Assembly (NCBI GenBank): GCA_003049465.1
Contig: PYSS01000015.1
Location: 138,807 to 202,806, forward strand
Length of the DNA: 64,000 bases
Origin: Magnaporthiopsis rhizophila
Lineage: Eukaryota > Ascomycota > Sordariomycetes > Magnaporthales > Magnaporthaceae
Direction of reading: 5' to 3'
Shown here one piece after another: positions 1 to 10,906 of this stretch. A program made the position numbers and the translations under genes. Under the pieces are notes generated by a model. The model saw only the letters and a list, made by a program, of their open reading frames with translations. It made no database searches and was not told the origin of the DNA. Each line of letters opens with the position of its first letter. Position 1 is the stretch's first letter.

Positions 1-217
1 CCCGCCAGACCCATCGCAGCGCAACGCTCGACCGCTACCCACAGCGCATCTCAGTAGCCATCGACCGCGATTCCCCGCCCCCCACGGCGTCTGGCCAAAT
101 CACCATCTATCCCACGGTCCTCATCGTGTTCTTGTGCTCGCCGACAGGCCAGAGAGACGGCCACCAGGCGCATTGCCTTTTCCTACCTGCCCTCCTCGTC
201 CCGTGGCAGCCTAAACC

Positions 218-3200
218 ATGGCCCCCTCGGTAGGACTTCAGAACGGCGATCCCCGCGTCGAGAGCGGTACGGCTCCGGCGAGCGACATGGCCAGGGAGCT
301 TCCCATCCGCACTACCAGCAGCAAAACCATCCCGCCGCCAGGCCAAACCCTCACCGGGAAGCAGGAACACTGTAAGTTCCTCGACGCTCCCGTTGCGGGG
401 CCCGTCACGGCCTCCCCTCTGTCCGAAATCGGCGGGGACCCTTTTGGCTAACAAGCGCGCAACGATGCTTCCAACCACGCATAGATCTCAAGCGTGAACT
501 GGTCTCGGAGCAGGTCAAGCGTGAGATCTCAGAGCTCAATTCCCCAACCGCCTTGCGCCGCTTCGGTGCCCCCTTCAAATCAGAATTCGGCGAGGTCTCT
601 CCTCTCGACTCCGAACTCCCCATCCTGCGCTACATCTTCGTCCACCATGTCCGCGAGTTTCCGTTCCTCGACAAGGCCAGGGAGAAGGAGTTCTGGCAGG
701 ACAAGCTGCAAGTGGTGCGTGTCTCCGGCCGCACATCACCCCTCTCCGCGCTCCTCTCCGACGCCAAGGCGCACCCCTGCTGACCCCTCGGCCCTTTGGC
801 TCTGGCTCCTGTAGTTCCTCGAATCCTTCGCGAGCAAAGGCATATCCTCTTCGGAAGACCGTCTGGAGGAAACGAAGCGCCGCAAGCTCGCGCTCAAGGC
901 GCAGAAGCTTGTGGAGCTGATGATAGTGTCTGGCGTTCGGACTTCTTCCGGTTTCGAGGAGAGAATAAGATTCTCGGAGCTCGAGATCGTGGATAGAGAT
1001 GCCATTGACACCGGAGTGCTGGCGTCCATGCCTGAGGGCAACTATCTGAACGGCTGGGACGCCAACATCTGTGCGGTGCGCGTCACGTCTGTGAAGAGGA
1101 ACATCAGACACCACAAGCACTCAGTAAGAAACCCCTTGGTTCCTTGTCTGACCCGCTCACCCTATCGACTGCGTGGTCGATTGGCGCCAGTGGCACCAAG
1201 ACGCTGACATGATATGGATAGGAATTCATCCTCAGAGTAAAGAGGAAAGGGGAGCTGGAATATTTTGTTGCTCGACGTTACGGCGACTTCGTCAAACTAC
1301 GCAATCAGATCCGTACCGAGCTCCCTGGCAAAGTCTTGCCGCCTATCCCCAAGAAGAACAAGAGCAATTCATCGGCCTTCCTCGGCGGCATCGTGTCCAG
1401 GGATGACGATGACCAGTCATCAGTCTCCTCTGTTTCCACACAACTGACGGCAAACGCTGCCTACGATAGTGGCAGCAGGCTGTCTGTCAGCCGCATCAAA
1501 GGTACTATGAGACTTCCATGATAACAACACCCAGGCCCTTAACAAGTACAAATATGGTACTGATAAAATCCATTTCTGCAGATCATCGGAGGACCGGGTC
1601 TGGGTCTAGCAGGGCATCCCCGCGGCCATCCATGGACGGCCGTTCTATGGATGGCCGTAACAGCCCTGGGATGAAGCCTGATGTGAGTTCCCTTGCATTC
1701 TGCCCCCTGCCCTCGCATCACGAGGCGCCAGTCAGACAAGACCCTAACCTTTGCACCAGGGAAATGTGTTGTTATTCCGCGAGAACCAACGAGTGTCGCT
1801 CCGAGCATTTTTGCGGTCGCTGCTACACAATCCCCAGCTGGCCAAGACCAAGGCTATGCAAGACTTTTTGACGCGAGAACCGATCACGCCCAAGGATGAG
1901 GATGTCGTGGACATCATGCGCCGTAAGGGGGTGGACGAGAAGCGTGTGGAGGAACAGAAGAAGTTCTACGAAATTGCGCGCAAGCGTGCCGCAGATCTGG
2001 ATGTCTACATGGAGCAGTGAGTTCTTGATCCCGAAGCTGTCGACAGAACGGCTGGCCCGTGCTACTTGTACATACCTGTGTATATGATTGCTGACTTGAC
2101 CGTACTGCAGGTTCCGTCGAGATGTCGTCGAGCGGAATGGCCTCACGATGCTGTTCCAGGAGATCAAGGAGAAGGAGACAATCCAGGACCTGAGCATCCA
2201 GTATCAGAAGTTCGCCGAGTGGCTACGCATCGAGGTCGCAGCAACCATCTACCACCTCTTCCTGGCCGAGGACAACTCTCCCGAGTTGTTTGCGCAGGCC
2301 AAGCGGATCCACTCCCTCATGCCATATACGCTCATGAAGAACGCCATCCGCATCGCAAACCCTGCCGCCGTCATGTCGGGCATCCTAGATATCTTCCTGG
2401 CGCAGCCCTTTGGGGCACGGTCCCTCCTGCAGCGCATATTCACGATGACACTGCACGACGGGATCCGCAACTTCCAGCGGGCAATAGATCAACTGGCCGA
2501 GAAGGTCGGCGACGAGGTCTTCGCCGCAAAGATCAAGGGGTTCTCCGAGGCGGAGGAGCACGTCAAGGTGGCCATCAGAGAGGAGGCGGCGGCCGACGAC
2601 GTCGACATAGTCGTCGCGATTCTCCGCTCCGAGTTCCTCGAGCCGGCCTTGACGGCCGACCAAATCGAGCGGCTTTACAACGCATACGTCGCATTCAACA
2701 GCGCCGTAGAGAATGTGGATGAGGAGCTCAAGCAGGGCGCGCAGCTCTTCTCGTACCTGAAGCAGCTCCTGAAGCTCCAGCTGAGGCAGCGGGATAAGGA
2801 GATGATGCTGCATCTGATCGAGGAGCCCGTGACGCTCCAGCTCTTCAGGGATCTCTTCACCATATTCTACGAGCCACTTGTGCGAGTCTACAAGTCTGCC
2901 AACGTCTACAATAGCATCACCGACTTTGCTGTTTTCATCGACGATACTATTCAGGTAATTTGCTCCCCTTCCACTCCCTCTCCTTTCGAGGATAGGGGCA
3001 CGTGTATCTCAGCGGGCGCTCTAATTCGCATCTTTTCTTTAGGTTGTGGAGCAATGTCGTGAGCAGGATGCTTCGGCGGACCCTAACCAGACCGTTCAAG
3101 CCTTTATTGATTTGTGCCAGCGCCACGAGCACAACTTCTACAAGTTCGTTCACGAGGTGCACACGCACGACAACGGGCTGTTCACCCAGCTCATGGGCTG

Positions 3201-3696
3201 GATCGAGGGAATTCTCGAGTTTCTGCGACACGGCCCCAAGAACGGCACTCTCGACGTCAACGCGCTGTTCGAGGGCGGCGTCAGCATGAACCTCGTGGAC
3301 AAGCAGAAGGCGATCGCTGAGATCGACCAGCTGATCGGGTGGCAGGAGGCGCGGAAAAAGTGGCACCAGGACAAGACGAGGCAGAAGATGGCGGCGGAGG
3401 GCGGCGGCGCGCCCGGAGTGGACGGCGTGCCCGTCGGGTTCAAGTCGAGCGACTTTGGCCTCGACCAGATGGACCTCCAGGACATGGCCTACGAGGACGA
3501 CTCGGGCACGGACGACGAGGAAGAGGCCGAGATCCAGGACGACCTGGATCCCATCGAGGCCGAGAGGCGGCGTCGCGCGAAGCAGCGTGACCGCCTCAGG
3601 CGCCGCGCCGGTGAGCCCGAGAAGCCGGCCATTGCCGAGGTGCACAAGCTGAGGGAAAACTTCCTCTCGATGCTGAGGATGGTGCTGGCTGAGTGA
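218..3696 (+). CDS. PX-domain protein of the Lec1/YPR097W family (PXB-PX-DUF3818)
   Basis: Eight exons: 218-371, 485-714, 815-1123, 1222-1501, 1582-1682, 1760-2016, 2111-2954, 3043-3696, giving 942 residues with every junction in phase. Residues about 50-230 look like the PX-associated PXB region. A PX domain follows (about 215-330) with RRYGDF (249-254) and LPPIPKK (270-276), the basic/proline elements that bind PI3P in PX domains. The rest, about residues 350-750, corresponds to the fungal PX-associated region DUF3818. The C-terminus is acidic (DDEEEAEIQDD) and then strongly basic. The yeast relative YPR097W (Lec1) is linked to sterol and lipid-droplet distribution, so a phosphoinositide-directed role at endosome or lipid contacts is inferred. 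No membrane segment is visible. The start at 218 is the first ATG of the open frame. Confidence 0.85.
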
Positions 3697-3740
3697 GCTG
3701 GCGGGTTTCGTGCATGATTATTCTTTTGTTGTATTCTCAC

Positions 3741-3791
3741 TTTTTTTTTTTTTTTTTTTTTTTTCCTTTTTTTTTTTTTTTTTTTTTTTTT
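3741..3791. repeat. Interrupted poly-T tract
   Basis: Twenty-four T, CC, then twenty-five T, 44 bases after the PX-gene stop codon, so it falls in the expected 3' UTR or terminator. Long homopolymers are also prone to sequencing error. Confidence 0.9.
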
Positions 3792-4310
3792 CGTCGACAA
3801 CGTTCTTCTATAGGTGTACTTTGGTGTTGTGTGTTTGTGTGGAATGATGAGGCCGGAATACCATGGGTTTTCTCAATGTTGGCGTTTGACAGAAACGGGC
3901 GGGGACCTGGACTGGGATGTTTCGGGGACTGGGAAACCACATTCTTCCATTTTCTTGAGACCTGAACACGTTGACACTCATTCATTGCTGAACGTCCTAG
4001 CACGCGACTGCATTCTTGGCTAGAGTCGGCTTTGGGGATAGACATGGAGTGCACATGGTTATTTTTTTCGTCTTAAACAAATAAAACGATAATTTCGCAT
4101 GCTTATGAAAATATTTGAGCGTCTGCCTGTAGTACTCCAATTATGACTTGTTTTGGACGCTTTTTTATTTTTGGATTTCAAACGCCTTGACGGCCAAGGC
4201 TCGGAAGCGACACGACAATTGCTGGGCCAGCGAGAGTGAGTGAACTCTCTGCCATCGCGGTTTGAATCAAGACAAACTCCCCACCAAAACAAAAGTGATA
4301 TAACACATTC

Positions 4311-4334
4311 CAGCCAGCCAGCCAGCCAGCCAGC
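4311..4334. repeat. CAGC tetranucleotide microsatellite
   Basis: Six tandem CAGC units lying 19 bases beyond the SDHB stop codon, in its presumed 3' UTR. Confidence 0.9.
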
Positions 4335-4352
4335 CGGCCCACTTCCCAACGC

Positions 4353-5359
4353 TTAAAACGCCAACTCCGTCTTGATCTGGGCGATGGCGCGAGCCGGGTT
4401 CAGGCCCTTGGGGCAGGTGCGGGTGCAGTTGAGGATGGTATGGCAGCGGTACAGGCTCATGGAGTTGTCCAGGGCGGCACGACGCTGGGCGCTACGCTCG
4501 TCGCGGGAGTCGGCCAGCCACCTGTACGACTGCAGCAGGATGGCAGGGCCAAGGTACTCCTCCGAGTTCCACCAGTATGAGGGGCACGAAGTCGAGCAGC
4601 ACGCGCACAGGATGCACTCGTAGAGGCCGTCCAGCTTTTTCCTGTCCTCCTTGCTTTGGCGGTACTCCTTGCCCTGTGCGACGAGAGGCCGAGGCCCAGG
4701 TTAGGTCTTGCCCGTAAATAGAGGGGGAAGTAAAGTATGATGCGAAGGGGTGCGGGCTGTGCAGCTTACATCTGGCGAGGGGGTGTCCCGCTGCAGGTAC
4801 GGCTTGATGGACCTGTACTGCTTGTAAAAGTGCGTGAGGTCGGGCACGAGGTCCTTGACCACGTACGTGTGTGGTAGGGGGTATATCTTGACCTCGGCCG
4901 AGCTCTCAGTGGGAATGCGACCTGTGTGGAGGTTAGCTACTGCCAGACGACCGGATTTCCCAGGCGCAGAAAATAACACTCACACAAGCATGCCAGCGTG
5001 TTGGTGCCGTTGATGTTCATGGCGCAGCTCCCGCAGATGCCCTCCCTGCAGCTTCGGCGGAACGTCAGGGTGGGGTCCAGCTCGTTCTTGATCCTAACGA
5101 GGGCGTCGAGGACCATGGGTCCGGTCTTGTTCAGATCGAGGCTGTAGGTCTGCATGCGCGGCTTCTCGGTCGGTTTGCTGGGGTCCCAGCGGTAGATCTG
5201 GAAGGACTTGAGCCTGGCGTCCTTCGAGGGGGCTGGCTCCGACGACGACGACACCGACGCCATGTTGCGCACGCACGCGGGCCTAAGGGCGCCGAGGACG
5301 GGGCGCGTTGCCGTGGCTGCCCCGAGCAGCCTAGAAGAGGCGGAGCGGAGAGATGCCAT
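4353..5359 (-). CDS. SDH2: Succinate dehydrogenase iron-sulfur subunit, mitochondrial (SDHB)
   Basis: Three exons (5359-4984, 4921-4770, 4673-4353) encode 282 residues, a normal length. It carries electrons from the SDHA flavin to ubiquinone in complex II on the matrix side of the inner membrane. An Arg/Ser/Ala-rich presequence (about residues 1-40) fits mitochondrial import. The [2Fe-2S] ligands are C104, C109, C112 and C124 (SCREGICGSC...NTLAC). The [4Fe-4S] ligands are C196, C199, C202 and C263, and the [3Fe-4S] ligands C206, C253 and C259. Pro207, Asn212 and His254 occupy the positions of Botrytis P225, N230 and H272, where substitutions give resistance to SDHI fungicides; all three are the sensitive wild-type residues. 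It is transcribed divergently from the SDHA gene. Confidence 0.97.
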
Positions 5360-5450
5360 CGTGGGCGAGCGAGCGGGTGCGTGGTCGAGCCCAGTAGGTG
5401 ATGGCAGTTCTGATCAAGGGAAAGTCAAGTAAAACCAGACACAAGGAAAA

Positions 5451-5484
<34 letters not shown>

Positions 5485-6539
5485 GAAAGCGGCAGGAGAA
5501 TATTGACCGGTCAATTGCCGAGACCAACTGCTCGACGGAGGACGACGGCGGCGAACAAATCAACAGTGGTGGCGAGGCTGGTAGCGGATGGATGGCTGTA
5601 CACGGCGCTGTGCGGGTTGGATCGTCGCCGTCATAACATTTGCCCTTCGGGACACCTCGGTTATCAACTCGCCCCCCAGCTCCGGGTGCTTGTGCGGGTC
5701 TAATTAAGGCCGGCACCTAGCAGGGCCAGCCAATAAGAATCGAGGTGTTTTCAAGCAGCGCGCTGGCTAGGCTGGCACGTGACGGCTAAAGTCGCGCAAC
5801 TTACATTACAGCAAGTCCAACATGCGCGAGGGAGGGATTATTAATTAGGAGGTGAATAAACAGAAGGGCATGGCAAGGCTACGGAAATTTATGTGGTCTG
5901 GCGTGTACTTCAGAAGTATATCTCGAGGTATTGAATGAGGGTTTCGACGAGCAAGCATTGCACAATCGGCAGGGGACACACGCAAGATGCCCCTCACTTG
6001 AGCTTCTTTCGACTTCGCAAATAGCCAGGGCTTATACTTGATCCAATCGACACGATGTGTAGGGCATTTAGTGACGTATTAGCCCATATGTCCCCCTGAG
6101 CTACCTATGATCGTGCTACATATTGTCTCAACTAGTCGGACAAATATTTTGGCCCCTTGCAGCTGCGTATAGGTGGAAGAATCATGTGACAACTCCCCAG
6201 GGAAATCTATTGAGCGGCGCGCACAGACCATCAAAATCGACCAGCGGCTTTCTACCTGAAGCTGCGGTCCAGCAAGCCTGGCCGGCAACTCGGCTAATCA
6301 CAATTCCTATGATTGGTTCCGTGTCTCCTGCTCTCGACGTCGAGCTCCCGTCTTCTGCCAGAGCCACCAAAAAGCTCTCTGAGCTACTGACAAAACAACT
6401 ACGGGCGGCCCTTCTCGCTCCTGGAACAGACCAATTCACTGGAACAATCTCCCCTCTTCCGCCACAGACCGGTGCAGTCTTTCATTCATCTTGGCCTTGC
6501 GCTGTCCACCCCGCTGAGGGCGCGTGAAGGGTTCTCACG
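5360..6539. promoter_or_regulatory. Shared bidirectional promoter region of SDHB and SDHA
   Basis: 1.18 kb separates the two start codons and no convincing ORF lies in it. CCAAT pentamers are at 5730-5734, 6043-6047 and 6431-6435, with an inverted one (ATTGG) at 6312-6316. The last lies about 105 bases upstream of the SDHA ATG. The fungal CCAAT-binding (HAP) complex regulates respiratory and iron-dependent genes, so these are candidate sites. An AAAG microsatellite sits at 5452-5483, in the presumed SDHB 5' UTR. Assignment as functional elements is inference. Confidence 0.6.
5452..5483. repeat. AAAG tetranucleotide microsatellite
   Basis: About eight AAAG units within the SDHB 5' flank, about 95 bases upstream of its start codon. 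On the SDHB sense strand it is a CTTT pyrimidine tract. Confidence 0.9.
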
Positions 6540-8935
6540 ATGGCGTCCCAAATGGCTTGGAGAAGAATAGCTGCCCAGACAGTATTCCGCGCACCCTTGA
6601 GGAGTCCGATCCAGACAAGAGCATTCTCTGCGACGCGCTCGGCAGGTATGTCTTCCCCAGAATCTCTCGCGTGGCTGGGACCTGTTTTGCCGCTAACATG
6701 GATGCACGCGCATAGCTCGGATCCTCGGTACGGCGCCGCTGCGGGCGAAGGAGGCATCCAAACACGTCAGCACCAAATACCCAGTGATTGTACGTTGTCC
6801 CCAATGGCGAGGGTGCAAATTTGGCGGAGGCGGGGGGTGCTTGAGGGGAGGGTGGGCCAGGGGCTGTCCTGTGCATGTGTCCCAATGGCCCCCGGAGCGA
6901 CAGGATGCCGTGACGGCTGAGGGCAGGGGGGCCGTCCCGTAAAGGGCCGAGGGAACGCATCATCTAACACGAATCACCCCCTCAGGACCACGAGTACGAT
7001 GCGATCGTCGTCGGAGCCGGCGGTGCTGGTCTGCGAGCCGCGTTCGGCCTGGCAGAAGCGGGCTTCAACACGGCCTGTATATCAAAGCTCTTCCCGACCC
7101 GATCCCACACCGTGGCTGCGCAGGGCGGCATCAACGCCGCGCTCGGCAACATGCACGAGGACGACTGGAGGTGGCACATGTATGACACGGTCAAGGGCTC
7201 CGACTGGCTCGGAGACCAGGATGCTATTCACTACATGACCCGCGAAGCGCCTGCGTCTATTATCGAGCTCGAGAACTACGGCTGCCCCTTTTCGCGTACC
7301 GAGGACGGCAAGATGTAAGTTGGTATCCAAAGCTGTCCCTCCTCATGTTGGGAGAGGCGTGTCTGGGCTCGCGCTGCTGCGATGGCGCTGACGTTCATGC
7401 AGCTACCAGCGTGCCTTCGGTGGGCAGTCGCAAAAGTATGGCAAGGGCGGGCAGGCGTACCGCTGCTGTGCTGCTGCTGACCGGACGGGCCACGCGCTAT
7501 TGCACACGCTCTACGGCCAGTCGCTTCGCCACAACACCAACTATTTCATCGAGTACTTCGCCATGGACCTGCTGATGCAGGACGGCGAGTGCCGCGGCGT
7601 GATTGCCTACAACCAGGAGGACGGCACGCTGCACCGCTTCTTCGCCAAGAACACGGTTCTGGCCACGGGAGGATACGGCCGTGCCTACTTCAGCTGCACG
7701 TCAGCGCACACGTGCACTGGCGACGGCATGGCCATGGTCGCCCGCGCAGGTCTGCCCAACCAGGATCTCGAGTTCGTCCAGTTCCACCCGACGGGTATCT
7801 ACGGCGCTGGCTGCCTTATCACCGAGGGTTCACGTGGCGAGGGCGGCTACCTGCTCAACTCCGAGGGCGAGCGCTTCATGGAGCGCTACGCCCCTACCGC
7901 CAAGGACCTGGCGTCCCGCGACGTCGTGTCGCGTTCCATGACCATGGAGATCCGCGAGGGCCGCGGCGTCGGACCTGAGAAGGACCACATCTACCTGCAG
8001 CTAAGCCATCTGCCTGCAGAGGTCCTGGCCGAGCGCCTGCCCGGCATCTCGGAGACTGCCGCCATCTTCTCGGGCGTCGACGTGACCAAGCAGCCCATCC
8101 CCGTGCTGCCGACGGTGCACTACAACATGGGTGGCATCCCGACCCGCTACACGGGCGAGGTCATCACCGTGGATGAGAAGGGCAACGACAAGGTTGTTCC
8201 TGGTCTGTTTGCCTGTGGTGAGGCCGCCTGCGTGTCGGTGCATGGCGCCAACCGCCTGGGTGCCAACTCGCTTCTGGACCTGGTCGTCTTCGGCCGTGCT
8301 GTGTCGCACACCATCCGCGACAACTTCACGCCTGGAGCCAAGCACGGGCCCATCTCGGCCGACGCTGGCGCCGACTCGATTGAGGTGATGGACAAGGTCC
8401 GCGTCTCGGACGGCCCCAAGAGCACCGCCGAGATCAGGCTAGCGATGCAGAAGGCCATGCAAACGGACGTCAGCGTGTTCCGCACCCAAGAGTCTCTGGA
8501 CGAGGGTGTCCGCAAAGTGAACGAGGTCGACCAGACTTTCAGCCAAGTCGGCATCAAGGACCGGACCATGATCTGGAACTCTGACCTGGTTGAGACTCTG
8601 GAGCTGAGGAACCTTTTGACTTGCGCGTATGTGTTTTGCCAACCGGACTTCCCACCCAAATCCGCTCTAGATGATACCATTAAGCTAACAAACTGCGTTT
8701 TCTTCCAATGAACAGCACCCAAACTGCCACCGCGGCGGCGGCCAGGAAGGAGTCTCGCGGTGCGCACGCGCGCGAGGACTACCCGGACCGCGACGACGAC
8801 AAGTGGATGAAGCACACTCTGAGCTACCAGAAGAAGCCACATGGCAAGGTTGAACTTGCATACCGTGGCGTCATTGGCCACACACTCGACGAGAACGAAT
8901 GCAAGGCCGTGCCTCCGTTCAAGCGTGTATACTAA
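6540..8935 (+). CDS. SDH1: Succinate dehydrogenase flavoprotein subunit, mitochondrial (SDHA)
   Basis: Five exons (6540-6645, 6716-6789, 6986-7314, 7403-8626, 8716-8935) give 650 residues, the usual length. It oxidises succinate to fumarate in the TCA cycle and passes electrons to SDHB. The N-terminus is a mitochondrial presequence (MASQMAWRRIAAQTVF and on). The FAD dinucleotide fold GAGGAG is at residues 70-75, and His101 in RSHTVAAQGG is the expected covalent FAD attachment site. The fumarate reductase/SDH substrate region follows, with LEFVQFHPTG, HGANRLGANSLLDLVVFGRA and the C-terminal ARKESRGAHAREDYP. All are intact. It pairs with the divergent SDHB gene. Confidence 0.97.
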
Positions 8936-9546
8936 AAGTTGGGGTTTCAGATTGCATGGTCGGCAGGCGTTTGTTACCAACTAAAAAAAAAAAAAATTAT
9001 ATGTTGCCATTTCTTTTGGAAAATCTCGGGTGAATCACTTGTTTAGGTACCTTTTGGGCTATTGATACATGTTTGATATAGGGAAAATCTGGAGCTTAAT
9101 TCGGGGCTTTGCATGATCAAGAGCCAGGGAGGTGCTCGGTGATGGACGCGGGAGATGACATGCTTCTTTGCGTCTCTTCTCGAATAAAAGGATGAAGGGT
9201 GCATCGGCTTCTCACGCCTCCTGGCTGTCCTGCGGGGCGGCCCTCTTTTCAGCTGGCAGTGAAGTGGGATGGTTGGCTAAGAGTGGGGCTCGAGGGGTCT
9301 GGGATGCCGAGTGGCAGGCAACGAACGACCCCTCCCTCCCACCACTCAGCCCCAGCAACCACATGCACGAAACCGTGTTCTGGTTGGGCTGGTGTTATTT
9401 TACGCGGCCTCGGTCTGCACTTTTCACCTCAAAATTATACTTTCTGACTTTGCTTGCTAACCCTTCGCCGCATCTTACATCACGCAGCCCTAAAGAGACT
9501 GCTTGGTATTGCTTGTACTGCGAACACTTACTGTGCCAGGCCCAGC
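8936..9546. other. Intergenic region between SDHA and RanGAP
   Basis: It contains an A14-type run near 8982-8996 in the SDHA 3' UTR and the promoter of the next gene. An in-frame region upstream of the RanGAP ATG stays open back to about 9454 but reads as ordinary leader sequence. No separate gene is visible. Confidence 0.5.
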
Positions 9547-10906
9547 ATGGCGACCCCAAGCAAGGTGTTCTCCCTCGAGGGGAAGGCCCTGAAGCTGGAC
9601 ACGGCCGAGGACCTCGATGCGCACATTGCCGCGCTCGTCTCTATGGACAATGTCGAGGAGGTTAGGTTCTTGGGCAACACGCTAGGCATCGGCGCCTGCA
9701 AGCGCCTGGGCGAGGTCCTGTCCACCAAAAAGAGCCTTCAGGTGAGCACGCGCTCCAGCCCTGCCATTGCGCTGCGCTGCTTAGCTTACCCCTTTGATGC
9801 TGACCTGTGTGAGCCGCTTTGGGCTGCCGCCATAGACGGCCAACTTTGCCGACATCTTCACCGGGCGCCTTCTCAACGAGATCCCCGAGGCCATCTCACA
9901 CCTCTTGACGCAGATCACGAACCTGCCCAACCTGAGGACGGTCAATCTCAACGATAACGCGTTTGGCATCAACACGTATGCACCCGTCGCCGCCTTCCTC
10001 TCGTCGCACGTGCCGCTACAGCACCTCTACCTCAACAACAACGGCCTGGGCCCCGAGGCGGGCATGAAGATCGCCGACGCGCTCTCGGAGCTGCACGCCA
10101 AGAAGGAGGCCGCGCGGAAGTCGGGGCAGGCCGACGTGCCGGATCTCGAGACGGTCATATGCGGGCGCAACCGGCTGGAGAACGGCAGCATGCGGGCATG
10201 GGCCAAGACGTTCAGCCTGCACAACCGCGTGCGGGAGATCAAGATGGTGCAGAACGGCATCCGCCAGGAGGGCATCGTGCACCTCATTACCGACGGCCTC
10301 AGCCACCTGTCCAGCATCCGGGTGCTGGACCTGCAGGACAACACCTTTACGTTGACAGGCGCAACAGCACTGGCTAGGGTGGCGCCGAGCTGGACCGAGG
10401 TCGTGGAGCTAGGCCTGGGCGACTCGCTCCTCGGCAACAGGGGCGCGAAGGCGCTGGCCAAGGCGCTGGCCAAGGGGAAGAACCCCAAGCTCGAGGTCCT
10501 GCGGCTGCAGTTTAACGAGATCAACTCCAAGGGCGTGCAGACCTTTGCCGACGCGGCCAAGGACGCGCTGCCGGTGCTCCGCAAGCTGGAGATCAACGGC
10601 AACCGACTGTCAGAAGAGGATGACGTCATCGCGACCTTAACCTCGCTTCTGGAGGAGCGGAAAGACAAGCTCGCGGGCGATGTGATTATGGAGGACGACT
10701 GGGGCCTGGACAGCCTGAGCGACCTCGAGGAGGAGTCTGAGGGTGAAGACGAGGACGAGGAAGAGGAGGAGGAGGAGATCGAGAAGGAGGCGCTTGCCGA
10801 GAAGCTGATCAAAGACGAGGAGGAAGCGCTGGAGCAGCCCGTCATCCAGGTCAAGGACAAGCAAGTCGACGAACTGGCGAAGAAGCTCGAAAAGACGGGG
10901 ATCTAG
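9547..10906 (+). CDS. RNA1: Ran GTPase-activating protein (RanGAP, Rna1)
   Basis: Two exons (9547-9741 and 9836-10906) encode 421 residues. The protein stimulates GTP hydrolysis by Ran on the cytoplasmic side of the nuclear pore and so keeps the Ran gradient that drives nuclear transport. It is built of leucine-rich repeats through about residue 340, including LYLNNNGLGPEAG and the GRNRLENGS segment that is highly conserved in Rna1. A strongly acidic tail follows (EEESEGEDEDEEEEEEE), typical of the family. The start at 9547 (MATPSK) matches the usual beginning of the protein; an in-frame upstream extension is not needed. No targeting signal is present. Confidence 0.95.

Larger units (their letters stand above)
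3697..4352. other. Convergent intergenic region
   Basis: This separates the 3' ends of the PX gene and SDHB. It holds an interrupted T tract at 3741-3791 (T24, CC, T25) just after the PX stop codon and a CAGC microsatellite at 4311-4334. I see no coding exon. Confidence 0.6.
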
